DNA of 12,799 nucleotides from JBKQWK01 sp052139595 (lineage in GTDB: Bacteria > Actinomycetota > Thermoleophilia > UBA2241): contig JBKQWK010000010.1 in the NCBI GenBank assembly GCA_052139595.1, positions 1-12,799 on the forward strand, given 5' to 3'. Of this stretch, positions 6,057 through 12,799 are shown in pieces (the first letter of the stretch is position 1; every line of letters begins with the position of its first letter). Under the pieces are notes generated by a model. The model was not told the origin of the DNA, ran no database searches, and was given only the letters and a program-made list of their open reading frames with translations. A program made the position numbers and the translations under genes.

Positions 6057-8672
6057 ATGACCGATCCGCACGTCTACCTGCAGGAGACGACGCGCTTCGA
6101 GCCGGCAGCGGTTGAGGCGCGCTGGCGCGAGGAGTGGTTGGCACGTCATCTCTTCCACGCCGAAGTCGACGGCTCGCGCCTGCCGTACTCCATCGTTATT
6201 CCGCCACCGAACATCACCGGTAGTCTGCACATGGGGCATGCGCTTAACGGCAGCATCCAAGACGTGCTGACCCGCTATCACCGCATGCTGGGCGAGAACG
6301 TCTGCTGGCTGCCGGGCACCGATCATGCCGGTATTGCCACCCAGAACGTGGTCGAAAAGAAGCTGCGTGCCGAGGGCGTGAGCAAAGAGGAGATCGGGCG
6401 GGCAGAGTTCAATCGCCAGGTCTGGCAGTGGCGCGAGCAGTACGGCCACACGATCATCAACCAGCTCAAGAGCCTCGGCTGTGCCTGTGACTACGAGCGC
6501 GAACGATTCACTCGCGACGACGGTTACGTGCGCGCCGTCTACAAGGTGTTCGTCAGTCTCTACGACAAAGGCTACATCTACAAGGATTCCTACCTCGTCA
6601 ACTGGTGCCCGCGCTGCGGCACGGCGATCAGCGACCTTGAGGTTGCTTATCGCGAAGACCAGGGAGCGCTGCACTACGTGCGGTATGAACTCGAGGGCGG
6701 TGGTTCGCTGACGATCGCGACGACGAGGCCAGAAACGATGCTTGGCGACACGGCCGTAGCCGTGAATCCGCACGATGAGCGCTACGCTGATCTCATCGGG
6801 CGCACGGCGATTCTGCCCTTACTGGGGCGGCGGCTGCCGGTGGTTGCTGACGAGCGCGTCGACATCGGTTTTGGCACTGGCGCCCTCAAGATTACGCCGG
6901 CGCACGATCTTACCGACTTCGATATTGGCCGCGACCATCACTTGGAAACGGTACAGGTGATTGGCCAGGACGGGCGTATCACGGCCGCCGGCGAGCAGTA
7001 TGCGGGCCTGGCCGTAGGCGAGGCCCGCGCGCGCGTACTAGCCGACCTCACCGCGAGCGGTGCGCTGGAGAAAATCGAACCCTACACGCACAGCGTCGCC
7101 ACCTGCGACCGCTGTGGGACGCCGATTGAACCACTCATCAGCGAGCAGTGGTTCATGCGCATGGACGAACTCAAGGCGCCCGCGACCGACGTTGTGCGCC
7201 AAGGCAGGATCACCTTTGTTCCCGAGCGCTGGGCGCACGTCTACATTGACTGGATGGAGAACCTGCGTCCCTGGTGCATCAGTCGCCAGCTCTGGTGGGG
7301 TCACCAGCTGCCCGTGTGGTATTGCACATGTGGCGAGGTGATCGTGCAGGAGACGGCGCCGCAGGCCTGTCCGCATTGCGGCAGCGCCGAGCTGACGCAG
7401 GAGACGGATGTTCTGGACACGTGGTTCAGCTCGGCGCTGTGGCCATTCGCCGTCTGGGGCTGGCCAGACAAGACGCCGGAGCTGGCTACCTTTTACCCCA
7501 CCAGTCTGCTGAGTACGGCTCGCGAGATCATTTTTCTCTGGGTGGCACGGATGGTCATGATGGGTCTGGAGTTCGTCGGCGACATTCCGTTTCACGTCGT
7601 CTACATCCACTCCGTGATTCAAGCTGCCGACGGACGTCGCATGAGTAAATCGAAGGGCAACGGCATCGACCCACTTGACTTGATCGCCACGTATGGCGCC
7701 GACGCCACGCGCTTCGGCCTGCTTCTCATGTCGAGCGGCCAGGACGTCCGCTTCAGCGAAGAGAAGATCGCGATGGGACGTGGGTTCGCGAACAAGCTCT
7801 GGAACGCGTCGCGTCTGGTGCTCCTGGCCACCGACGATATCGCCGCCAAACCTGCCCGTGCTCACCAGGTGGACCGCTGGATCAGCAGTCGCCTGCAGCG
7901 TGTTTTGACCGTGATTGAAGCTGCCCTGGCCGGCTGCAACTTTTCCGTGGCGGTCGATGCCGCCTATCACTTTGTCTGGGACGAGTTCTGCGACTGGTAT
8001 CTCGAAATGGCCAAGCCGCGTCTGTACAGCGCGGACACGGACGTCAAGGCCGAGGCTGGTGGTCATGCCCGCTGGATGCTTGAGCAGATTGTTGCCATGC
8101 TGCATCCGTTCATGCCCTTTGTGACCGAAGAGATCGCCGCCCAGTATCGCGCTACGCCGTTGCTTGAGCAGCGTTATCCAGCGGTCGACGACACGGCGCT
8201 CTCACCCCTCGACGAGCAAGCTGTGGCGAACGTGCAAGCCGCCGTCAATGCGCTGCGCGGCTATCGAGCCGAGATGAAGGTTGCCGCCGCTAAGGTCCTG
8301 GCGGCAACGTTCGTCGCCGACGACGCCGATGCGGACGACCTCTATCGCGCCTACGCCGAGACCCTGCGCACGCTGGCGCGAACGGAAGTCGTTTTCGCTG
8401 CTGCAAACCAGCAAGAGGCGACGATTGTGCTTGTTCCCGATGGGCGTTTCGAGGTGTCGTCGGCCGTCGATCGCGACGAAGAGATCACCCGTCTGCAAGC
8501 GCAGCTGGCGAAAGTCGAGGCCGAGGTCAGGCGCAGCGAACAGAAGCTCGCCAACGAAAAGTTCGTCGCTCGCGCGGCGGCCGCGATTGTTGCGCAGGAG
8601 CGGGCAAAACTGGCCACCTTCGTGGCCGACCGGGATGAGCTGGCGCAGCGCCTGGCGCTGTTGCGCGAGTAG
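6057..8672 (+). CDS. valS: Valine--tRNA ligase
   Basis: This class I synthetase charges tRNA-Val and edits mischarged threonine. The 871 residues match the compact form (Thermus type). The HIGH-type motif is HMGH (58-61) after PPPNITGSL, and the KMSKS-type motif is RMSKS (528-532). The CP1 editing domain contains TTRPETMLGDTAVAVNP. Zinc-type knuckles are visible: C184/C187 with C350/C353, and C423/C425 with C438/C441. DVLDTWFSSALWPF is diagnostic of ValRS rather than IleRS or LeuRS. The anticodon-binding domain follows, and the last roughly 70 residues form the charged coiled-coil arm typical of ValRS. The start is ATG 6057, with GAGAGG at 6045-6050. It lies 24 bases after lon and 56 before folC, so it may share their transcript. 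Confidence 0.98.
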   Translation: MTDPHVYLQETTRFEPAAVEARWREEWLARHLFHAEVDGSRLPYSIVIPPPNITGSLHMGHALNGSIQDVLTRYHRMLGENVCWLPGTDHAGIATQNVVEKKLRAEGVSKEEIGRAEFNRQVWQWREQYGHTIINQLKSLGCACDYERERFTRDDGYVRAVYKVFVSLYDKGYIYKDSYLVNWCPRCGTAISDLEVAYREDQGALHYVRYELEGGGSLTIATTRPETMLGDTAVAVNPHDERYADLIGRTAILPLLGRRLPVVADERVDIGFGTGALKITPAHDLTDFDIGRDHHLETVQVIGQDGRITAAGEQYAGLAVGEARARVLADLTASGALEKIEPYTHSVATCDRCGTPIEPLISEQWFMRMDELKAPATDVVRQGRITFVPERWAHVYIDWMENLRPWCISRQLWWGHQLPVWYCTCGEVIVQETAPQACPHCGSAELTQETDVLDTWFSSALWPFAVWGWPDKTPELATFYPTSLLSTAREIIFLWVARMVMMGLEFVGDIPFHVVYIHSVIQAADGRRMSKSKGNGIDPLDLIATYGADATRFGLLLMSSGQDVRFSEEKIAMGRGFANKLWNASRLVLLATDDIAAKPARAHQVDRWISSRLQRVLTVIEAALAGCNFSVAVDAAYHFVWDEFCDWYLEMAKPRLYSADTDVKAEAGGHARWMLEQIVAMLHPFMPFVTEEIAAQYRATPLLEQRYPAVDDTALSPLDEQAVANVQAAVNALRGYRAEMKVAAAKVLAATFVADDADADDLYRAYAETLRTLARTEVVFAAANQQEATIVLVPDGRFEVSSAVDRDEEITRLQAQLAKVEAEVRRSEQKLANEKFVARAAAAIVAQERAKLATFVADRDELAQRLALLRE

Positions 8673-8728
8673 CGCGACGGCGCGGCTGTCACGGTGCAGG
8701 AAAGGGCTGATGACTCATCGGCAAGCAG

Positions 8729-10066
8729 ATGAATCAGACAGGTGAATGGGAAGGCTATCTCGCGTCCCTGGCTGCCTTCGGCATGCGTCCGGGACTGGAG
8801 CGTGTGAGCCGCCTGCTCGACACTCTGGGCAGACCGCAGACACGCTTTCGCGCTGTTCACGTGGTGGGCACAAATGGCAAGTCCTCGACGACCCGTTACA
8901 CAGCGGCGATTCTGCACGCGCACGGTCTGCGCGCTGGAGCCTATCTGAGCCCCCACATCGTCGGCTTTACCGATCGTATCCTCATCGACGGCCGGTCACT
9001 GGCCGCGGCCTCGTTCGGACGGGCAGTCGCGACGGTGCGTAGCGAGGTGGCGAAGCTCCCGGCCAGTTTGGGCGAAACGACGCAATTCGAGGTGCTTACG
9101 GTGGCGGCGTTTGTTGCCCTGGCGGCAGCCGGGGTTGAGGTTGCCGCCATCGAGGCCGGCCTCGGTGGCCGTCTTGACGCGACGAACGTGCTCGCTGCTC
9201 CGGTGGTTGTGTTGACGAACATCGCTCTCGAGCACACCGAGGTGCTTGGTGCCACACGTGAACTCATTTTCGCCGAAAAGGCAGCGGTCATCAAAGGTGG
9301 CGATGCCATTTTCGGGGCGCTCGACGGGCTCGACGGTCAAGCCCGTCAGGTCTGCTCCGCCGCCGGCGCGCGCGCCCACTTTCTCGGCCGCGACGTGAAC
9401 GTGAGTGGCCAGCCGCAGGACTTTACCGTCAGCACACCGGGCGGGCGTTACGAACACCTCTCGCTGCCGTCACCGGCAGCGTATCAGCTGACCAATGCCG
9501 CCCTGGCGGTCATGGCGGCCGAGACGCTGCTGGGCCGGCTCGACGAAACATCGGTGAGGGCTGCACTGGCAACCACCGCTGTGCCCGGCCGCCTGCAGGT
9601 CATCGCCCGCGAGCCACTGATACTGGCTGACGGTGCCCACAATCCGGATGGTATGCGCTCGCTGCTGACCAGCTTGGCGGCGATCGACTGGCCACATCCG
9701 CGTGTGGTCGTGCTGGCGATCATGCGCGATAAATCGTTTGCCGAGATGATCGCGGCGCTGGTGCCGCATGTCGATGCTTTCGTGTGTACGCAAGCGAGTG
9801 AGTCGCGCAGCCTCAGTGCCGCCGGGCTAGCCGAGGCGGTGGCTGGAGTTGCTGGCGGACCGCTCGCGCGGTCGGCGGGTGAAAGCTCCAGTTCTGTGCC
9901 TGAAGCCGGTGAGGCGGGGACGCCACGCGTCGAGTTGATGGTTGACGCACATCGTGCAGTCGAACGAGCGCGAATGCTGGCCGGCACCGTCGGTTCCGTC
10001 TTGGTCGCCGGCTCACTCTACCTGCTCGAGGACCTCAGTGATCTGCTCACGGCGACGACCGTGTGA
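8729..10066 (+). CDS. folC: Folylpolyglutamate synthase / dihydrofolate synthase (FolC)
   Basis: FolC is a Mur-ligase-family ATPase that adds glutamates to folates, and in many bacteria also joins Glu to dihydropteroate. That retains the cofactors in the cell. The 445 residues suit the family. The P-loop is GTNGKSS (47-53). LSPHIVGFTDRI follows as the folate-site loop, then EAGLGGRLDATN (142-153), NIALEHTEVLG, and FAEKAAVIK, the region that holds the modified lysine in this family. DGAHNPDG (301-308) marks the C-terminal domain. A loop near residues 370-400 is Gly/Ser/Glu rich and probably flexible. ATG 8729 is the only reasonable in-frame start, although its ribosome binding site is poor. 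valS-folC adjacency is common in Gram-positive genomes. Whether it is bifunctional cannot be decided from sequence. Confidence 0.95.
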   Translation: MNQTGEWEGYLASLAAFGMRPGLERVSRLLDTLGRPQTRFRAVHVVGTNGKSSTTRYTAAILHAHGLRAGAYLSPHIVGFTDRILIDGRSLAAASFGRAVATVRSEVAKLPASLGETTQFEVLTVAAFVALAAAGVEVAAIEAGLGGRLDATNVLAAPVVVLTNIALEHTEVLGATRELIFAEKAAVIKGGDAIFGALDGLDGQARQVCSAAGARAHFLGRDVNVSGQPQDFTVSTPGGRYEHLSLPSPAAYQLTNAALAVMAAETLLGRLDETSVRAALATTAVPGRLQVIAREPLILADGAHNPDGMRSLLTSLAAIDWPHPRVVVLAIMRDKSFAEMIAALVPHVDAFVCTQASESRSLSAAGLAEAVAGVAGGPLARSAGESSSSVPEAGEAGTPRVELMVDAHRAVERARMLAGTVGSVLVAGSLYLLEDLSDLLTATTV

Positions 10067-10068
10067 GT

Positions 10069-10108
10069 GCGGTCCGCTCCTGGCTGTGTCGGCAGACGAG
10101 CTGACCGC
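10069..10108 (+). other. Imperfect stem-loop just after folC
   Basis: GCGGTC (10069-10074) pairs with GACCGC (10103-10108). GCT (10076-10078) pairs with AGC (10099-10101), and CTG (10080-10082) with CAG (10093-10095), separated by small bulges. It begins 2 bases after the folC stop. No T-run follows, so it is not a classic intrinsic terminator, but it may protect the folC 3' end or support a factor-dependent stop. A competing longer pairing, GGTCCG (10071-10076) with CGGACC (10144-10149), is also possible. Confidence 0.35.
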
Positions 10109-10178
10109 CGCTTGAGTCAACGCGCAGAGAGTTCGATTCTCCACGGACCAAGCCGCGAGGTTGCGATTGCCGCTGCGC

Positions 10179-10206
10179 TTGCCGGGTTGAAGACGTTCGT
10201 TATACT
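10179..10206 (+). promoter_or_regulatory. Putative sigma70/sigmaA-type promoter before the small membrane gene
   Basis: A -10-like TATACT (10201-10206) lies 16 bases after a -35-like TTGCCG (10179-10184). It sits in the longest gap of the window and about 25 bases before the next start codon. The -35 is only a half match, so the call rests mainly on the -10 element and location. It would start a separate unit covering the 44-residue peptide and the SDR gene. Confidence 0.45.
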
Positions 10207-10230
10207 TGCCGAAACCGTGAAAGGACGTTG

Positions 10231-10365
10231 ATGAGCAAGAAGCAGCGAACTGTGTGGGTGCGTATCCTGCTCGGCCTGGCTCTCGTGCTGGCCGTCATCA
10301 TCGTCTTCTTTTTCATCGGCTATCTGGTCGGCTCGCACCTTACCGGCATCATCCCCGTCGTCTGA
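10231..10365 (+). CDS. Small single-pass membrane protein, 44 residues, unknown function
   Basis: I do not recognise this protein. It starts MSKKQRTVWVR, a basic cytoplasmic-looking end. A hydrophobic helix follows from about residue 12 to 34 (ILLGLALVLAVIIVFFF continuing to IGYLVG), and it ends SHLTGIIPVV. The charge pattern predicts the N-terminus inside, by the positive-inside rule. ATG 10231 has AAAGGA (10220-10225) at a good distance and a plausible promoter upstream. Its stop lies 14 bases before the SDR gene, so the two are probably co-transcribed and translationally coupled. Support is the start signal, the strong helix and the tight spacing; codon evidence is weak for so short a gene. 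Confidence 0.7.
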   Translation: MSKKQRTVWVRILLGLALVLAVIIVFFFIGYLVGSHLTGIIPVV

Positions 10366-10367
10366 AC

Positions 10368-10374
10368 GGAGGGG
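10368..10374 (+). promoter_or_regulatory. Ribosome binding site deciding the SDR start
   Basis: GGAGGGG lies 5 bases before GTG 10380. The same frame is open upstream to 10254, but that part overlaps the 44-residue gene and has no protein-like character, so the start is placed here. Confidence 0.75.
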
Positions 10375-10379
10375 TCGCG

Positions 10380-11915
10380 GTGACTGCTGGCGGTTCAGAT
10401 CGATCCGGCGTCACTGCGCAAGTTGCGGCAGGCGACGTGCTGTCGCCGGTCGCAGGCGAGGGACTGCTACTCGTCACCGGAGCTACCGGATACGTTGGTG
10501 GTCGACTCGTGCCGCGCCTGCTGGCCGACGGTTATCGCGTGCGATGTCTGACGCGCGAAGCCGCTCGTCTGGGCGGGCGCGAGTGGGCCGACCGCGTGGA
10601 GATCGTTGAAGGTGACGTTCTGCGACCGGCTACGTTGTCGGACGCGTTGAGCGGAGTCAGCGTCGCTTACTACCTGGTCCACAGCATGGCCGCGGGCACA
10701 GGCTTTCGCGAACGTGATCTGGCCGCTGCCAGCGGCTTCGCCGCAGCGGCCGCAGCGGCCGGGGTAGGACGCATCATTTACCTGGGTGGTTTGGGCGACG
10801 ACCGCACCGGGCTTTCTGCGCACCTGCGTTCGCGGCAAGAGACCGGCATGGCCTTGCGTCGGTCCGGGCCGCCGGTGACTGAGTTTCGCGCCGCCATTGT
10901 TGTCGGCGCAGGCAGCATTTCGTTCGAGATGATTCGTTACCTCAGCGAGCGGCTGCCGGTGATGGTCTGCCCAAAATGGGTGTTTACGCGTGTGCAGCCG
11001 ATCGGCATCGAAACGCTTCTCGATTACCTGGTTGCGGCGCTGGCGCAGCCGGCGAGCGCCGCTCGCGTCATCGAGATCGGCGACGAAGAGGTGTTGACCT
11101 ACGCGGAAATGATGATGCGTTACGCCCGCATCCGTGGCCTGCGCCGCCGCTTGCTGCCCGTGCCCGTCCTCACGCCGACGCTGTCATCCTACTGGGTGCA
11201 TCTCGTCACGCCGATTCCCAGTACGATTGCGCGACCGCTGATCGAGGGGCTCGGCAGCGAGGTCATCGTGCGGGATAGCCTTGCCGTCGACCTGTTTCCT
11301 CACGTCCGTCGGCGGGGGTACGACGCTGCCGTGCGGGCGGCACTGGCCAACCTCGATGCTGGTGAGGTTGAGAGCGTCTGGTCAGACGCTCTCGTCACCA
11401 GCCAGGGCGATGTGGCGCCAGTGTTGCTCAGCAGTACTGCAGGCATGATCAGCGAGCGACGCCAGCAGCATGTCGCCGCGCCGACAAGCAGAGTCTTCGC
11501 GACCTTCTGCCGGCTCGGCGGGCGCCGCGGCTATCTCTTTCTCGACAGCGCCTGGCGGCTGCGCGGCGCCGCCGATCGCCTCGTCGGCGGTGTCGGGCTG
11601 CGCCGCGGTCGCCGTGATCCGGACGAACTGCGTGTCGGTGACGCGCTCGATTTCTGGCGTGTCGAAGCTGTCGAGGCGGGCCGTCTGCTGCGCCTGCGTG
11701 CCGAGATGAAAGTGCCCGGTCCGGCCTGGCTGCAATTCGAGGCGAAACCTGATGGTGATGGCACGTTACTGATCCAGACGGCCTACTTCGCCCCTAAAGG
11801 GCTGGCGGGGCTGGCCTACTGGTATGGGCTCTATCCCATACACTCGGCTATTTTCTCGGGTATGATGCGTAAATTGGCTGGCCAGGCCGAGATGCGGCCT
11901 GCAGGTGGACAGTGA
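10380..11915 (+). CDS. Atypical SDR NAD(P)-binding protein fused to a DUF2867-type domain
   Basis: The 511-residue product has two parts. Residues about 28-300 form a Rossmann domain of the atypical SDR / NmrA-YbjT kind, with dinucleotide motif TGATGYVGG (34-42) and YYLVHSMAAG further on. The catalytic YxxxK of classical SDRs is not visible at the expected place, where HLRSRQETG (148-156) occurs instead. It may therefore bind NAD(P) without classical dehydrogenase chemistry. Residues about 360-505 resemble the DUF2867 domain found at the C-terminus of such proteins (GYLFLDSAWRLRG, DALDFWRVE, LIQTAYFAPKGLAGLAYWY). The substrate is unknown. Related SDRs act in quinone, lipid or carotenoid chemistry or serve as redox sensors, but nothing here settles this. 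The start is GTG 10380. The next gene begins 90 bases downstream. Confidence 0.85.
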   Translation: MTAGGSDRSGVTAQVAAGDVLSPVAGEGLLLVTGATGYVGGRLVPRLLADGYRVRCLTREAARLGGREWADRVEIVEGDVLRPATLSDALSGVSVAYYLVHSMAAGTGFRERDLAAASGFAAAAAAAGVGRIIYLGGLGDDRTGLSAHLRSRQETGMALRRSGPPVTEFRAAIVVGAGSISFEMIRYLSERLPVMVCPKWVFTRVQPIGIETLLDYLVAALAQPASAARVIEIGDEEVLTYAEMMMRYARIRGLRRRLLPVPVLTPTLSSYWVHLVTPIPSTIARPLIEGLGSEVIVRDSLAVDLFPHVRRRGYDAAVRAALANLDAGEVESVWSDALVTSQGDVAPVLLSSTAGMISERRQQHVAAPTSRVFATFCRLGGRRGYLFLDSAWRLRGAADRLVGGVGLRRGRRDPDELRVGDALDFWRVEAVEAGRLLRLRAEMKVPGPAWLQFEAKPDGDGTLLIQTAYFAPKGLAGLAYWYGLYPIHSAIFSGMMRKLAGQAEMRPAGGQ

Positions 11916-11939
11916 AAGTACGGTTCATCCTGCTTGTGG

Positions 11940-11982
11940 CGTCGCGCCGGCCGGGGCAACCATCAACGTCGCCGACGCGACG
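11940..11982 (+). other. Possible stem-loop between the SDR and zinc-ribbon genes
   Basis: CGTCGCG (11940-11946) pairs with CGCGACG (11976-11982), 7 bp, enclosing a 29-base GC-rich loop that could fold further. A pyrimidine-rich stretch, ATCTCTTTCTT (11983-11993), follows, then the zinc-ribbon gene's ribosome binding site. It could be a weak terminator or an attenuator. The large loop and interrupted T-run make this uncertain. Confidence 0.25.
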
Positions 11983-11994
11983 ATCTCTTTCTTC

Positions 11995-12003
11995 AGGGGG
12001 AGA
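11995..12003 (+). promoter_or_regulatory. Ribosome binding site deciding the zinc-ribbon protein start
   Basis: AGGGGGAGA precedes GTG 12006 at a workable distance. The frame stays open upstream to 11934, but those codons read as arginine-rich non-protein sequence, so translation is placed at 12006. Confidence 0.65.
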
Positions 12004-12005
12004 CC

Positions 12006-12518
12006 GTGCCATATCAGACACTTTTGGCCAGTAGCAACCCGTTCGACTCAATCACCAACTTTTTCAAGTCTTCGACTTGGCACTTCATGGTGCTCATGTT
12101 CTGGTTTCTGCTGGCAGCGATCTGGCTGGCGACGGTGTACTGGGTGTTTAAAGACGCTCGTCGGCGCATCGACGACAAGATCATCATCACGGTTGCCGTG
12201 CTGGCAGCGCTGATTTTTCCTCTTGCCGGCATGATCATTTACATGATTGTGCGACCGCCCGAGTATCTTGACGACGTGCAGGAGCGCGAACTCGAAATGC
12301 GCATGATCGAGGCGCGCCTGGGCGACGAACAACGCTGCGGTTTTTGCAAGACGCCGGTGCGCGACGACTTTCTCGTCTGCCCCAATTGTCAGCGACGCCT
12401 GCGTACCATGTGCCCGACCTGTCGCCGGCCGCTCGAACCAGAGTGGAAAGTCTGCCCCTACTGCGAGACTCCAGTTCGCGACGACCCAAGCGCGGTCTAC
12501 GACCGCGCCTACCGCTAA
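12006..12518 (+). CDS. Membrane protein with two transmembrane helices and a double zinc ribbon, unknown function
   Basis: This 170-residue protein has three parts. Helix 1 spans about residues 27-48 (FMVLMFWFLLAAIWLATVYW) and helix 2 about 60-82 (TVAVLAALIFPLAGMIIYMI), joined by the basic turn KDARRRIDDK; this hairpin recalls PLDc_N-type membrane segments. A charged linker, ERELEMRMIEARL, follows. Residues 111-153 hold eight cysteines in four CxxC pairs (111/114, 125/128, 136/139, 150/153), a double zinc ribbon of the kind often annotated as zinc-ribbon or DZANK-like. I expect two bound zinc ions and a cytoplasmic ribbon. The order (membrane hairpin, charged linker, ribbons) recalls uncharacterised Thermoleophilia proteins next to ndk. 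It could tether a nucleic acid or protein partner to the membrane, but that is inference. ndk starts 75 bases downstream. Confidence 0.88.
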   Translation: MPYQTLLASSNPFDSITNFFKSSTWHFMVLMFWFLLAAIWLATVYWVFKDARRRIDDKIIITVAVLAALIFPLAGMIIYMIVRPPEYLDDVQERELEMRMIEARLGDEQRCGFCKTPVRDDFLVCPNCQRRLRTMCPTCRRPLEPEWKVCPYCETPVRDDPSAVYDRAYR

Positions 12519-12548
12519 ACCACCAAACGTCGATCTTTGGCGCCGTCG

Positions 12549-12571
12549 GCGCCGTCGTCGGCGGCGCTTTT
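12549..12571 (+). terminator. GC-rich hairpin with T4, possible terminator or attenuator before ndk
   Basis: GCGCCG (12549-12554), loop TCGTCGG, CGGCGC (12562-12567), then TTTT (12568-12571). The stem is strong but the T-run is short, and the surroundings are tandem GGCGCCGTC copies that allow alternative pairings. It sits between the zinc-ribbon stop and the ndk ribosome binding site, so it may reduce rather than end readthrough. Confidence 0.4.
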
Positions 12572-12593
12572 GCGGCGCCTCAAGGAGGACCAC

Positions 12594-12799
12594 ATGCCCG
12601 AACGCACTTTCGTCATGGTCAAACCGAACGGTGTTGCCGCCGGACTCGTCGGCGAGATCGTCAGCCGCTTTGAGCGCCGCGGCTTCCTGTTGCGCGGTAT
12701 GAAGGCGCTGCGCATCGACAGCAGCCTGGCCGAGCGTCACTACGCCGAACACGTCGAGAAGCCATTCTTTGCATCTCTGGCCGCCTTCATCACCAGCGG
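12594..12799 (+). CDS. ndk: Nucleoside diphosphate kinase, 5' part (cut by window end)
   Basis: Ndk transfers the terminal phosphate from one nucleoside triphosphate to any diphosphate through a phosphohistidine, balancing NTP and dNTP pools. The visible 68 codons begin MPERTFVMVKPNGV, the family start with the KPNxV nucleotide-site motif (Asn rather than Asp at the fourth base-contact position is also found in E. coli). GLVGEIVSRFERRGF and ERHYAEHVEKPFFASLAAFITS follow, all diagnostic. The active-site histidine and the remainder lie beyond the window. ATG 12594 is preceded by a strong AAGGAGGA (12582-12589). The truncation is only an edge effect. Confidence 0.97.
   Translation, partial: MPERTFVMVKPNGVAAGLVGEIVSRFERRGFLLRGMKALRIDSSLAERHYAEHVEKPFFASLAAFITS

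Noticed and set aside
10254..10379. An upstream extension of the SDR gene
   Set aside because: It overlaps the 44-residue gene in another frame and lacks protein-like composition. GTG 10380 has a strong ribosome binding site.
11861..11866. TATGAT as a -10 box for the zinc-ribbon gene
   Set aside because: It lies inside the conserved SDR C-terminus, and no -35-like element sits at 16-18 bases.
1..12799. Mobile elements, CRISPR arrays, phage or defence genes
   Set aside because: No transposase, integrase, repeat-spacer array, long terminal repeats or shift in base composition was seen. All genes have housekeeping or plausible resident character.

Overview
The window is a compact housekeeping stretch of a GC-rich bacterial chromosome. 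Every gene I can support lies on the + strand. The genome looks GC-rich by eye, several genes start with GTG or TTG, and the order tRNAs - tig - clpP - clpX - lon - valS - folC - (small membrane protein, SDR, zinc-ribbon membrane protein) - ndk fits a deep-branching, non-model lineage. My best guess is a Thermoleophilia-like member of the Actinomycetota, because the two-helix plus double-zinc-ribbon protein beside ndk recalls proteins of that group. A Chloroflexota member is possible. This placement is inference from gene order and recalled family resemblance, not a search result.

Layout. (1) Positions 24-209: tRNA-His(GTG) and tRNA-Leu(TAG), both with encoded CCA. (2) 294-6032: a proteostasis block made of trigger factor, ClpP peptidase, ClpX unfoldase and Lon protease, so one ribosome-bound chaperone and two ATP-dependent proteases are transcribed in one direction. 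All four genes appear to start with GTG or TTG. The tig-clpP gap carries a perfect 8-bp hairpin just before the clpP ribosome binding site, and clpX and lon overlap. (3) 6057-10066: valS and folC, a pairing known from many Gram-positive genomes. (4) 10067-10230: the largest gap (164 bases), with a stem-loop after folC and a plausible sigma70-type promoter for the next unit. (5) 10231-12518: a 44-residue membrane peptide, an atypical SDR fused to a DUF2867-type domain, and a 170-residue membrane protein with eight cysteines in four CxxC pairs. (6) 12549-12799: a GC-rich hairpin and the 5' part of ndk, cut by the window edge.

How they fit together: trigger factor folds nascent chains, ClpXP and Lon remove failed or regulatory proteins, ValRS and the tRNAs supply translation, FolC retains folates for one-carbon metabolism, and Ndk balances nucleoside triphosphates. 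No gap exceeds 300 bases. I saw no CRISPR array, insertion sequence, phage gene, defence system or rRNA. I did not find a convincing new multi-gene system. The least explained elements are the zinc-ribbon membrane protein, the 44-residue peptide, the SDR-DUF2867 fusion in a core locus, and three intergenic RNA-structure candidates.
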